DNA of 64,000 nucleotides from Parasporobacterium paucivorans DSM 15970 (GTDB lineage: Bacteria > Bacillota > Clostridia > Lachnospirales > Lachnospiraceae): assembly GCF_900141895.1 (NCBI RefSeq), contig NZ_FQYT01000004.1:1-64000 (forward strand), read 5' to 3'. Positions 8,052-15,335 of the stretch are shown one piece after another. The position numbers and the translations under genes were made by a program. How positions within the stretch are numbered: the first letter of the stretch is position 1; the number at the start of each line of letters is the position of its first letter. The notes beneath the pieces are model-generated. The model did not search any database, was not told the origin of the DNA, and worked only from the letters and a program-made list of their open reading frames with translations.

Positions 8052-8707
8052 TAGCGCTCACCTCCTACGATATAATCTACGAAAATATAAGGAGTCATAA
8101 CGTAGTTTGGATCAATCTCGCCAACTTCTACAATTTTCTCAGCTGCCACAATTACAACATCGGCAGCCGTTGCCATCATTGGATTGAAGTTTCTGGTTGT
8201 GGCATTGTAGAAAACATTTCCTGCTTTATCCACAATACTTCCTCTGATTAATGCCACATCTGCTCTCAGGGCGCGCTCCAGAAGGAATTCCTTGCCATCA
8301 ACAACAACGGTCTGTTTTCCGTTTGCAACATCTGTACCAAGACCGGTCGGGGTGAGAACCCCGCCCAGGCCAGCTCCGCCGGCACGGATCATTTCCGCCA
8401 GGGAACCCTGGGGAACTAATTCCACTTCTGCTTCGCCTGCGGACATCTGCCTTCCCATTTCAGGGTTCAATCCGATATGGGATGCAATCAGTTTCTTTAC
8501 TCTTTTTTCTGCAACCAGTTTGCCGATACCTGTTGTCTGTGTACCGGCATCGTTTGCAATTACTGTTAAATCTTTTGTGTCGTCAGCTATAAGAGCATCC
8601 ATGAGTATTTCTGGTGTTCCAATTGACATGAATCCGCCTATCATGACAACGCTGCCGTCTTTAACGAGCTTTGCTGCTTCCTCGGCAGTAATCATTTTGT
8701 TTTTCAT
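8051..8707 (-). CDS. Acetoacetate CoA-transferase-type subunit A (alpha)
   Basis: This 218-residue alpha subunit of the family I CoA-transferase has the family opening [18 protein letters not shown] and the CoA-binding [10 protein letters not shown] loop. I chose the ATG at 8707, 11 bases after the thiolase stop. A longer frame to 8764 would add residues unlike the family and would overlap the thiolase. It pairs with subunit B, which follows with a one-base overlap. The pair is the acetoacetate-activating step of acetoacetate-forming catabolic pathways. Confidence 0.9.
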   Translation of the reverse strand: MKNKMITAEEAAKLVKDGSVVMIGGFMSIGTPEILMDALIADDTKDLTVIANDAGTQTTGIGKLVAEKRVKKLIASHIGLNPEMGRQMSAGEAEVELVPQGSLAEMIRAGGAGLGGVLTPTGLGTDVANGKQTVVVDGKEFLLERALRADVALIRGSIVDKAGNVFYNATTRNFNPMMATAADVVIVAAEKIVEVGEIDPNYVMTPYIFVDYIVGGER

Positions 8708-8718
8708 CAGGTCAATTC

Positions 8719-9897
8719 CTACCTTTCCACGATAACAGTTGTTCCCATACCGCCACCGATACACAATGTAGCAAGTCCGAGTTTTGAATCTCTTCTCTTC
8801 ATCTCATATAATAATGTAGTAAGGATTCTAGCTCCGGAGCATCCGATTGGATGGCCGATTGCGATAGCACCACCGTTTACATTTGTAATTTCTGAATCAA
8901 ATCCCAGGTCTTTGCATACGGAAAGCGCCTGTGAAGCAAAAGCTTCATTTGCTTCGATAAGATCAAGATCCTCTGATTTGATGCCTGCTTTAGCCATAGC
9001 TTTTTCGCATGCAGGAACCGGTCCGTATCCCATGATGGATGGATCAACACCGCCTGAAGCATAAGACTTGATGGTTGCAAGGATTGGTGCGCCTAACTCC
9101 ATAGCTTTTTCTTTTGACATAATTACCATGGCAGCAGCACCATCATTGATTCCGGATGCATTTCCAGCTGTTACGGTTCCGTCTTTTTTGAAAGCAGGTT
9201 TTAATTTAGCTAATGTATCTATTGTTGTTCCAAATTTAGGGAATTCATCTGTATCAAAGATCTTTGGATCCCCTTTACGCTGAGGAATCTCAACTGGAAC
9301 GATCTCTTCTACGAATTTTCCGGATTTGATTGCAGCTTCAGCTCTCTGCTGGCTTCTTGCAGCAAAAGCATCCTGCTCTTCTCTGGTAATGTTGAATTTT
9401 TCCGCAATGTTCTCTGCGGTCATACCCATGTGATAGTTGTTGAATGCATCCCACAGACCATCCTGGATCATTGTATCTACAAGAGTATCGTTGCCCATTC
9501 TCACACCGAAACGTGCTTTTTTAAGGGCATAAGCAGCATTACTCATGCTCTCGGTTCCACCGGCAACAACAACATCAACATCACCAGCTTTGATCATCTG
9601 AGCTGCAAGGCTGATTGCTCTCAGGCCTGATCCGCATACTTTGCTCAGAGTGAATGAAGGAACTTTATCACTGATTCCAGCTTTGATAGCAACCTGTCTT
9701 GCAGGGTTCTGTCCCTGTCCTGCGTTTAACACGTTACCAAAAACCATTTCATCGATCTGGTTTGGATCGATTCCAGCTCTTTTAATTGCCTCTTTTACGG
9801 CAATAGCCCCTAAGTCGACAGCTGATACATCTTTGAGTGCTCCACCGAAACTTCCAACTGGAGTTCTTACTGCAGAAACGATAACTACTTCTTTCAC
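8719..9897 (-). CDS. Acetyl-CoA C-acetyltransferase (thiolase)
   Basis: This 392-residue thiolase has all catalytic parts: the nucleophile Cys88 in KVCGSGLRA, His349 in [11 protein letters not shown] and Cys379 in CIGGGMG. It starts at a GTG with AGGGGGAT eight bases upstream, 16 bases after the lyase stop. It can cleave acetoacetyl-CoA with CoA to two acetyl-CoA, or run in the condensing direction toward butyrate. Between a BKACE lyase and a CoA-transferase, the degradative direction fits best: one of the acetyl-CoA molecules made is needed again by the lyase. Confidence 0.93.
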   Translation of the reverse strand: MKEVVIVSAVRTPVGSFGGALKDVSAVDLGAIAVKEAIKRAGIDPNQIDEMVFGNVLNAGQGQNPARQVAIKAGISDKVPSFTLSKVCGSGLRAISLAAQMIKAGDVDVVVAGGTESMSNAAYALKKARFGVRMGNDTLVDTMIQDGLWDAFNNYHMGMTAENIAEKFNITREEQDAFAARSQQRAEAAIKSGKFVEEIVPVEIPQRKGDPKIFDTDEFPKFGTTIDTLAKLKPAFKKDGTVTAGNASGINDGAAAMVIMSKEKAMELGAPILATIKSYASGGVDPSIMGYGPVPACEKAMAKAGIKSEDLDLIEANEAFASQALSVCKDLGFDSEITNVNGGAIAIGHPIGCSGARILTTLLYEMKRRDSKLGLATLCIGGGMGTTVIVER

Positions 9898-9913
9898 TTT
9901 GATATCCCCCTAA

Positions 9914-10777
9914 TTATTTCTTCTTTGTATTACAGTTTTTCAGATTCAGAATTGCTCTTGCATCATCAGGAGATGCAATTTCCCTGTCGATTTCTGCAAG
10001 CATTCTCTTTGTTCTTTCAACGAATTCAACGTTGGATGTAGCTAACTGGCCTTTTTTGAATAACAGGTTGTCTTCCATACCCACTCTCAAATGCCCGTTG
10101 CGTGACATGGCAGCCAGCATTACTGGAAGATGTCCTCTTCCAACGCCTAAAGCACCCCATGTACAGCCTGGGTGAAGTTTTTCAGCATAATCAGCTAAAG
10201 TAAACAGGTTCTCTGGAGTAGCTGCCATTCCGCCTAATACGCCGATAACGAACTGGAAGTGAACTGGTCCTACTAAAGCGCCTTTTTTAACTAAACGTGC
10301 AGCATTTTCAATCATGCCCATGTCGAAGATTTCGATTTCTGGTTTAACATCGGCTTCCTGCATAGCATATCCGAGTTTTTCGAGGAACTGTGGGCTGTTT
10401 TCAAAAATCGCATTATCCTGCCAATTCATGGTACCACAGTCAAATGATGAAATTTCAGGTTTTAATTCCTGGAAAGGTTTCATTCTCAGCTCATCTGGAA
10501 CTCCCAGTCCACCGGATGTTGTAAGGTTGATAACGATGTCTGTATTTGCACGAACGATTTCAACAGTTTTTGCAAACTGATCAAAGTTCATGGAAGCTCC
10601 GAATGTCTCAGGATCTCTTACATGGATGTGAGCTATGGATGCACCGGCTTCCCAGCATTTGATAATCTCTTCTGCCTCTTCCTGTGGAGTAATTGGAATA
10701 TACGGACTATCCTCTTTTTTTGGCCATGCGCCTGTGCAGGCAACAGTTAATATTGTTTTATTTTTAAGATCGCTCAT
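9914..10777 (-). CDS. BKACE-family beta-keto acid cleavage enzyme, probable triacetate acetoacetate-lyase
   Basis: This 287-residue TIM-barrel protein belongs to the DUF849/BKACE family, named for 3-keto-5-aminohexanoate cleavage enzyme. The zinc ligands are visible: His50 and His52 in AHIHVRDPET and Glu235 in VGMEDNL. Family members react a beta-keto acid with acetyl-CoA to give acetoacetate and a new acyl-CoA. With cyclase, dehydrogenase and SDR neighbours, the likely substrate is triacetate (3,5-dioxohexanoate), giving acetoacetate plus acetoacetyl-CoA. Dehydrocarnitine or 3-keto-5-aminohexanoate remain possible on family grounds, but the neighbours for those routes are missing. Start ATG at 10777 has AAAGGAGAATAATA upstream. 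A strong hairpin separates it from the cyclase gene. Confidence 0.85.
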   Translation of the reverse strand: MSDLKNKTILTVACTGAWPKKEDSPYIPITPQEEAEEIIKCWEAGASIAHIHVRDPETFGASMNFDQFAKTVEIVRANTDIVINLTTSGGLGVPDELRMKPFQELKPEISSFDCGTMNWQDNAIFENSPQFLEKLGYAMQEADVKPEIEIFDMGMIENAARLVKKGALVGPVHFQFVIGVLGGMAATPENLFTLADYAEKLHPGCTWGALGVGRGHLPVMLAAMSRNGHLRVGMEDNLLFKKGQLATSNVEFVERTKRMLAEIDREIASPDDARAILNLKNCNTKKK

Positions 10778-10845
10778 TATTATTCTCCTTTCGATTTTAA
10801 CGCAAGAATTTGTATATTTATTAACGTTTTAGTTTTTCATAAAAT

Positions 10846-10884
10846 CTAAGCAATAGGATGTACACTGTACATTCTATTGCTTAG
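10846..10884. repeat. 39-base near-perfect hairpin inside the catabolic operon
   Basis: Two 19-base arms (10846-10864 and 10866-10884) pair at 18 positions around a single base. On the reverse strand a short ATTTTAT tract follows, weaker than the usual terminator tail. It lies between the cyclase stop and the lyase start and could set partial termination, or protect the 3' end of the upstream message part. Confidence 0.85.
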
Positions 10885-10903
10885 CAATTCAGTTTATTTA
10901 GTA

Positions 10904-11854
10904 CTATCTGCTCTGAACGCCTGTTCCGCAGTATAAGTATGTTCTGTCTGGTACGTCGTTAACATCATCTTCGTCGATTTCAGCAACGCAGCGAGCCATA
11001 GAACCGTCTCCCATATACCATCTGATAGGGAAGCAGTAGAATTTGAAACGCTTTCCTGATACTTTAGCTAAATCTCCACCAAGGTTTTCAACACCAACGA
11101 TACCATTGCCTAACATTAATTTGTGGCAAGGTTCCCATGTTCCCCAGCAGCCGATTGCTTCTAAATCACCGAATCTCTTATCGTAAGCTTCTTTGCCATG
11201 AACTCTGATGTATTCTTCTTTGTCGAATTCAGCATATGCTTCTTCTCCAAACATCTGTTTGTATTCTTCCGTAATAGGTATTCCGGCAGATCCGAGTAAG
11301 TTCATACGGGTTGCTCCGTTGTTGCCCATTGCAGTATGCAGTGGATGGTCAAGAGCCTGGCTGTCCATAGCTACACATTTAACTTTGTTTTTTACAAACC
11401 ATCTTCCTGCATCTTCACCTGTACCGCATGAGTAGTGGTAGTATTCTTTTGAGTCATCAAATTTAAGGTTCATACCTGTGTTCAGGCAAACAATCATTCC
11501 TTCTAATTCTTCCGGTTTGATGTTAGCACGTTTGCAGGCATCCTCAAGGTGTGCAGATGTAATCAGCTCCCAACGGCTAGCTTTGATTTCAAGGCAGATT
11601 GCATCGCCTGTATATGCATCGACTGGCATTTCATGAGTGTAACGAGCTCTTTTGCCATCGAATTCAGTTTCCATAACATGACGTGGTGCATCACAGTGTG
11701 TTCCAGTATGCATAGTGCATCCGATGTACTGAGTGAGAACGCCGCCCTTAGCCATAGTGTGTTTACTGTCAATTACCGGCTTATCAAAATAAGGCCAACG
11801 TGGTATTTCAGCACTGAATGGATGTGACAAATCAACAAATACTTTCTTTCCCAT
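10904..11854 (-). CDS. Metal-dependent cyclase-family hydrolase, probable dihydrophloroglucinol cyclohydrolase
   Basis: This 316-residue member of the cyclase family (kynurenine formamidase-like fold) has the metal signature HTGTHCDAPRH at residues 49-59 (His49, His53, Asp55, His59). Family members hydrolyse cyclic or amide C-N or C-C bonds with manganese or zinc. The operon setting between a 3-hydroxyacyl dehydrogenase-like enzyme and a BKACE lyase matches the ring-opening hydrolase of the anaerobic phloroglucinol route, converting dihydrophloroglucinol to 3-hydroxy-5-oxohexanoate. It is longer than typical formamidases (about 210 residues), with extra sequence at about 205-250. Start ATG has GGAGGATTTACA upstream. 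An arylformamidase role is less likely because no kynurenine genes are near. Confidence 0.82.
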   Translation of the reverse strand: MGKKVFVDLSHPFSAEIPRWPYFDKPVIDSKHTMAKGGVLTQYIGCTMHTGTHCDAPRHVMETEFDGKRARYTHEMPVDAYTGDAICLEIKASRWELITSAHLEDACKRANIKPEELEGMIVCLNTGMNLKFDDSKEYYHYSCGTGEDAGRWFVKNKVKCVAMDSQALDHPLHTAMGNNGATRMNLLGSAGIPITEEYKQMFGEEAYAEFDKEEYIRVHGKEAYDKRFGDLEAIGCWGTWEPCHKLMLGNGIVGVENLGGDLAKVSGKRFKFYCFPIRWYMGDGSMARCVAEIDEDDVNDVPDRTYLYCGTGVQSR

Positions 11855-11924
11855 TGTAAATCCTCCATAAAATAAATTATTTATATATTAGTTGCGGCAT
11901 AAGTATACCACAATGTTACCAGTA

Positions 11925-12854
11925 TTAAACCCCGTAAATCATCCTGATGAGATATTCATTCAGGTCGCGACGGCATTTTTCGATTTTCTCCGGTGTCCAT
12001 TCAAGGAAGCCTTCGCCTGATGCAAAGCCTAATTTACCTTTTCCGATGTTTTCCTGAAGAAGCGGTGATGGTACGTGAGAATCTTCCAAATCTTTCAGCA
12101 CGTAATTGTGGATATTCCATGTGAGCTGCGTTCCAACCATGTCGGAATTTTCCAGTGGAGCAAGCTGTGGAAGTCTTAATCCGAAGCTGTATTTTACAGC
12201 ATCATCAACTGTCTGTGCATCTGCAATTCCGCGTTCAACAATGGATATTGCCTCGCGCCATAATGCATGCTGCATTCTGTTTGCGATAAATCCTGGTACG
12301 TCTTTTTTGCAGAGTACAGGTTTTTTGCCTGCTTTTGTAAGAACGTCCATAACAGCCTGTACAGCCTCTTCACTCGTATCTGCAGTCTTAACAACTTCAA
12401 CGAGTGGAATCAGGTAAGGAGGATTCCAGAAGTGAGCTCCTACTACTCTGTCTTTATGTTTGCACTTGGACGCGATTTCGGTCGGGCTCATAACGGAAGT
12501 GTTGGTTGCATAAATGCAGTCATCCCTTGTGATTCCTTCCAATGTTGCAAAAAGGTTCTGTTTTGTTTCCATTTCCTCTGCAACGCTTTCAATAACTAAA
12601 TCTGCATTTTTTACAGCATCATCCTGCATATTAGTAGTGAAATATATTCTGCTGAGTCTAGCTTCAATTTCAGCATCTGTAACAATGCCTTTATCTCTGA
12701 GCTGCTCAAGATTCTGTCTTACAAATCCGTGTACGTCACGCTCGCTTCTGTTCTGAACGGTTACCTTGAGATCCTCACATCCGGAAAAAACCTGTGCGAG
12801 TCCTTTTCCCATTAAACCTGCGCCGCAAATAACGACATTCTTGATTTCTTTCAT
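11925..12854 (-). CDS. 3-hydroxyacyl-CoA dehydrogenase-like enzyme, probable 3-hydroxy-5-oxohexanoate dehydrogenase
   Basis: This 309-residue protein has an NAD Rossmann domain at the amino end (CGAGLMGKG, glycines 11, 13, 16), the family motif GAHFWNPPYLIPLVE with the catalytic His/Glu pair region, and a helical carboxyl domain. The family covers 3-hydroxybutyryl-CoA dehydrogenases and free-acid enzymes such as L-carnitine dehydrogenase. No CoA ester is expected at this step in the proposed pathway, so it would oxidise the free hydroxy acid to triacetate. If the substrate were carnitine, the same enzyme plus BKACE would make betainyl-CoA, but a thioesterase and betaine genes are absent and the SDR and cyclase would be unexplained. 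It is followed by the cyclase after 70 bases. Confidence 0.83.
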   Translation of the reverse strand: MKEIKNVVICGAGLMGKGLAQVFSGCEDLKVTVQNRSERDVHGFVRQNLEQLRDKGIVTDAEIEARLSRIYFTTNMQDDAVKNADLVIESVAEEMETKQNLFATLEGITRDDCIYATNTSVMSPTEIASKCKHKDRVVGAHFWNPPYLIPLVEVVKTADTSEEAVQAVMDVLTKAGKKPVLCKKDVPGFIANRMQHALWREAISIVERGIADAQTVDDAVKYSFGLRLPQLAPLENSDMVGTQLTWNIHNYVLKDLEDSHVPSPLLQENIGKGKLGFASGEGFLEWTPEKIEKCRRDLNEYLIRMIYGV

Positions 12855-12878
12855 AATCTTTTTCTCCTGCTATTTTAA

Positions 12879-13664
12879 TTAGTTAGCCCAGTATCCGCCT
12901 TCAACAGCAACATTAGCGCCGGTCATGAAGTCACTTGCTTTAGAAGCAAGGAAGATGCAAGGTCCTACGAAATCTTCAGGCTCTCCAAGACGGCCGATAG
13001 GAAGACGTCTTAAGAAGTTTTTGTATATTTCACTTTCTGGATCGAACATCCACTCTGTAAGGTCTGAACGGAATACGGTAGGATTGATTGTATTAACATT
13101 GATGTGATGTTTTGCAGACCATTCGCAAGCGAGGGACTGAGCCATCAGGTCAACGCCAGCTTTTGCTGTAGCATATCCTGTGTATCCTGCCATACCCATT
13201 TTGGAACGAGCTGAAGAAACAAGGATCATTTTTCCGCCTTTGCCCTGAGCGATCATCTGGATTCCAACATATTTTGCATACAGCCAAGTAGCCTGTACAT
13301 CTGATGAGATGATTTTCTGCCATTCGGAAAGTTCCTGTTCAACGATAGGCTGTGCATGATTGTAACCTGCAGCTGTTAAAAGAACATTGATTTCGCCGTA
13401 TTTTTCAACAGTTCCAGCAACTACTCTTTTTACATCTTCTTCTACAGCAGGATCTCCTGTTATATAAGAACATTCGATTCCCATAGCAGCCATTTCATCA
13501 CAAACTGCTTTACATTTGTCTTCTCCACGTCCAGTGATTACAACTTTCATTCCCGCAAGGCCGAATCCTGTTGCAACGGCTTTGCCGAGTGCTCCGGTTG
13601 CTCCGGTAAGAAGGGCAACTTTTCCTTTTACATCAAACAAAGTATCCACAAACTGTTTATCCAT
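12879..13664 (-). CDS. Short-chain dehydrogenase/reductase, probable phloroglucinol reductase
   Basis: This 261-residue classical SDR has the cofactor loop TGATGALG (20-27), a Ser150/Ser151 region and the Tyr164-x3-Lys168 catalytic pair in GYATAKAG. Arg46 after the second strand (ITGRGEDK) fits NADPH preference. Known phloroglucinol reductases are NADPH-dependent SDRs of this size that dearomatise the ring to dihydrophloroglucinol. The call rests on the operon: it is followed 24 bases on by the hydroxy acid dehydrogenase, then by the ring hydrolase and the lyase. Without those neighbours it would only be called a generic SDR. Start ATG at 13664 has GGAGGATAATCATA upstream. Confidence 0.8.
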   Translation of the reverse strand: MDKQFVDTLFDVKGKVALLTGATGALGKAVATGFGLAGMKVVITGRGEDKCKAVCDEMAAMGIECSYITGDPAVEEDVKRVVAGTVEKYGEINVLLTAAGYNHAQPIVEQELSEWQKIISSDVQATWLYAKYVGIQMIAQGKGGKMILVSSARSKMGMAGYTGYATAKAGVDLMAQSLACEWSAKHHINVNTINPTVFRSDLTEWMFDPESEIYKNFLRRLPIGRLGEPEDFVGPCIFLASKASDFMTGANVAVEGGYWAN

Positions 13665-13725
13665 TATGATTATCCTCCAAAATTAGTATTTATGTATTCC
13701 CAAAAAGGTTCCTTATAACTTGAAA

Positions 13726-14076
13726 TTAAACGCCTGGGTATGTAATGATAACAATAACTTTAGATACTCCATCGCTTTCATTTCCAAACCAACGCTCTTC
13801 GTTCGGTCCCATTGAGAATGTATCGCCCGGTTTGATTTTCCATTCGTTGCCTTTTCTGTCTCTGATTGTCATTTCGCCTTCTAACATGAAGTAAACTTTT
13901 TCACAGGCATTGTCTGCATATCCCCAGCCAGCTCCGCCGCCTGGTTCAAATGTGCTCATTCCAACCCAGAATTTTTCTGCTCCAGTTTCCTCTTTGCCAT
14001 GAAAACGTCTTAAAACTACACCGCTATGTCCCGGTGCCTCATAAACTGTTGCGTTTTCAAATGTGTTCTTAACCAT
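13726..14076 (-). CDS. Small cupin protein lacking the canonical metal ligands
   Basis: This 116-residue single-domain cupin heads the catabolic operon. Both cupin motifs can be located (about 49-69 and 84-99), but the two histidines of motif 1 are replaced (WGYADNACEK) and the motif 2 histidine is absent (GPNEERWFGN), leaving only the motif 1 Glu region (EKVYFMLEGE). A metal-dependent reaction is therefore unlikely, and a binding, isomerase or sensor role is possible. I chose the ATG at 14076, preceded by AAAGGAG; a longer frame to 14103 lacks a good site. The SDR gene follows after 61 bases. The role is not known. As first gene it is made in step with the degradation enzymes. Confidence 0.75.
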   Translation of the reverse strand: MVKNTFENATVYEAPGHSGVVLRRFHGKEETGAEKFWVGMSTFEPGGGAGWGYADNACEKVYFMLEGEMTIRDRKGNEWKIKPGDTFSMGPNEERWFGNESDGVSKVIVIITYPGV

Positions 14077-14121
14077 GATAATATTTCTCCTTTCCTGATA
14101 CAAAAATGATATTCAACTTAA

Positions 14122-14134
14122 CATGTTCAACATG
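14122..14134. repeat. Short palindrome near the cupin start
   Basis: CATGTT, one base, then AACATG form a perfect 13-base palindrome about 45 bases before the cupin ATG. It may be an operator or simply chance. Confidence 0.35.
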
Positions 14135-14300
14135 AAAATGTATAACTAATATCCGCAAGGTATAATCTAACAATTTCCCGCATTAAAATCATTGTTTGAT
14201 TGCACAATAAATCTGAAATTTCTTTTCGATTTTTGCAGATCAACCGTGCATTTTTTGTCAATGACACCCGGAAAATCACGATAAATCCAACAAAATCAGG

Positions 14301-14323
14301 GTATTTGTGCGTTTGACAAATAC
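14301..14323. repeat. Inverted repeat, candidate operator
   Basis: GTATTTGT and ACAAATAC are separated by seven bases. The repeat begins about 20 bases downstream of the 14342 minus-ten box, a good position for a repressor site on the catabolic operon. Confidence 0.4.
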
Positions 14324-14341
14324 ACAAAGAGCTTGTTAAAT

Positions 14342-14370
14342 ATGATATTTTTATATCACTTATATCGCAA
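14342..14370 (-). promoter_or_regulatory. Candidate sigma-A promoter of the catabolic operon (proximal)
   Basis: TTGCGA (14370-14365), 17 bases, TATCAT (14347-14342) on the reverse strand. The predicted start is near 14335, about 260 bases before the cupin ATG. Confidence 0.45.
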
Positions 14371-14394
14371 CATTTAGTTATTTTACATGGTCGG

Positions 14395-14412
14395 ACGGTG
14401 GTTACCCACGGT
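14395..14412. repeat. Imperfect palindrome at the distal promoter start
   Basis: ACGGTGG and CCACGGT are separated by four bases with one mismatch between arms. It covers the likely start site of the distal promoter, as an operator would. It is the most GC-rich spot in this AT-rich region. Confidence 0.4.
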
Positions 14413-14415
14413 TTC

Positions 14416-14444
14416 ACTGTATCATTATTTTTGTAACATTTCAA
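14416..14444 (-). promoter_or_regulatory. Candidate sigma-A promoter of the catabolic operon (distal)
   Basis: TTGAAA (14444-14439), 17 bases, TACAGT (14421-14416) on the reverse strand, with an imperfect palindrome just downstream. Confidence 0.4.
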
Positions 14445-14488
14445 CCACTGTTTATACGATGCAGCCTATTATATAGGAAGAAATGCTG

Positions 14489-15325
14489 TTATTTTCCGTC
14501 TATTCTCTCCTTCGTCTCTCTGGACTTCCTCAAACTTTCTCTGAGCTTCTCCCGGTCAGCGAGACGGATTTGTGTCGACAGCTGGGAAAGCCTTTCCAGC
14601 ATACCGTCAATTTCCCTGCAAAGATACTCCCTGTTTTCAATAAAAAGCTCGCTCCACATAACTTCATTCAGCTTCGCGACCCTGGCCATATCCTGGAAAC
14701 TTCCTGCCGAAAATCCATCAAATTTTTCTGCCAGTTCACTGCCTATAAAGGCGCAGGACAGGACATGGGGCAGTTGGGAAGTATAAGAAATCATTTCATC
14801 ATGTTCCTGGGGATTGGAAATCTTCACTTTACCAAAACCCAGCTCCCGGGCCAGATCTGCTGTCACGTCAACAGCCTCCTGAGGCGTCCACTGGTACGGG
14901 GTCAATATCAGCGAAGCATCCCCGAACATTTCCGGGAAAGATGCTTCAAACCCGCTTTTTTCAATGCCTGCCATTGGATGTCCTCCAATGAAATAAAAAC
15001 CGTTATCCATGGATGCCTTTTCAACCTCAGAACAGATTCTTCGTTTCGTTCCGCAGGCATCCGTTATAACAGCACCTTTTTTGAACCGGGAAGCATGGGA
15101 GAGTATAAATTCTATTGCATCCGTTGGATAAATTGATATGATCACCATGTCACAGTTTCCGATATTACCGTCATCCAGAACCCCGTCAATCACTCCTGCT
15201 TCCTGCGCTTGCCGGATTACGCCAACACTCCTGTTGAATCCATATACCGTATGATCCGTATATTTTTTTATTGCTTTTGCATAGCTTCCTCCAATGAGGC
15301 CAAGACCAACCAGACCGATAATCAT
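14489..15325 (-). CDS. tyrA: Prephenate dehydrogenase
   Basis: This 278-residue TyrA oxidises and decarboxylates prephenate to 4-hydroxyphenylpyruvate for tyrosine synthesis. The NAD Rossmann loop GLVGLGLIGGS is at the start, and the family segments GGHPMAGIEKSGF and SQLPHVLS follow. No ACT or chorismate mutase domain is fused. I chose the ATG at 15325 with AGGTGAGAGG upstream; a TTG-started longer frame overlaps aroF. It lies ten bases after aroF, so the two form an operon governed by the tyrosine-rich leader. Confidence 0.93.
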   Translation of the reverse strand: MIIGLVGLGLIGGSYAKAIKKYTDHTVYGFNRSVGVIRQAQEAGVIDGVLDDGNIGNCDMVIISIYPTDAIEFILSHASRFKKGAVITDACGTKRRICSEVEKASMDNGFYFIGGHPMAGIEKSGFEASFPEMFGDASLILTPYQWTPQEAVDVTADLARELGFGKVKISNPQEHDEMISYTSQLPHVLSCAFIGSELAEKFDGFSAGSFQDMARVAKLNEVMWSELFIENREYLCREIDGMLERLSQLSTQIRLADREKLRESLRKSRETKERIDGK

Positions 15326-15335
15326 CCTCTCACCT

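Larger units (their letters stand above)
14077..14488. other. Regulatory region upstream of the catabolic operon
   Basis: These 412 bases between tyrA and the cupin gene carry no supported gene. They hold two promoter-like sequences on the reverse strand (14444-14416 and 14370-14342) and inverted repeats at 14395-14412, 14301-14323 and 14122-14134. No clear intrinsic terminator follows tyrA, so some read-through from aroF-tyrA is possible. The long leader, over 200 bases from either promoter, suggests layered control. Confidence 0.5.

Noticed and set aside
8051-8764. Longer CoA-transferase A frame starting at 8764
   Set aside because: The extra residues overlap the thiolase end and do not match the family. 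The ATG at 8707 fits spacing and homology.
9914-12854. Carnitine degradation reading of the dehydrogenase plus BKACE pair
   Set aside because: The pair alone would fit, but the SDR and cyclase would have no role and no betainyl-CoA thioesterase or betaine genes are present. It remains the main alternative.
14127-14444. A 105-codon open frame on the reverse strand upstream of the cupin gene
   Set aside because: It has no ribosome site, is rich in unlike residues for this genome, and covers promoter-like sequences and inverted repeats. It is better read as a regulatory spacer.
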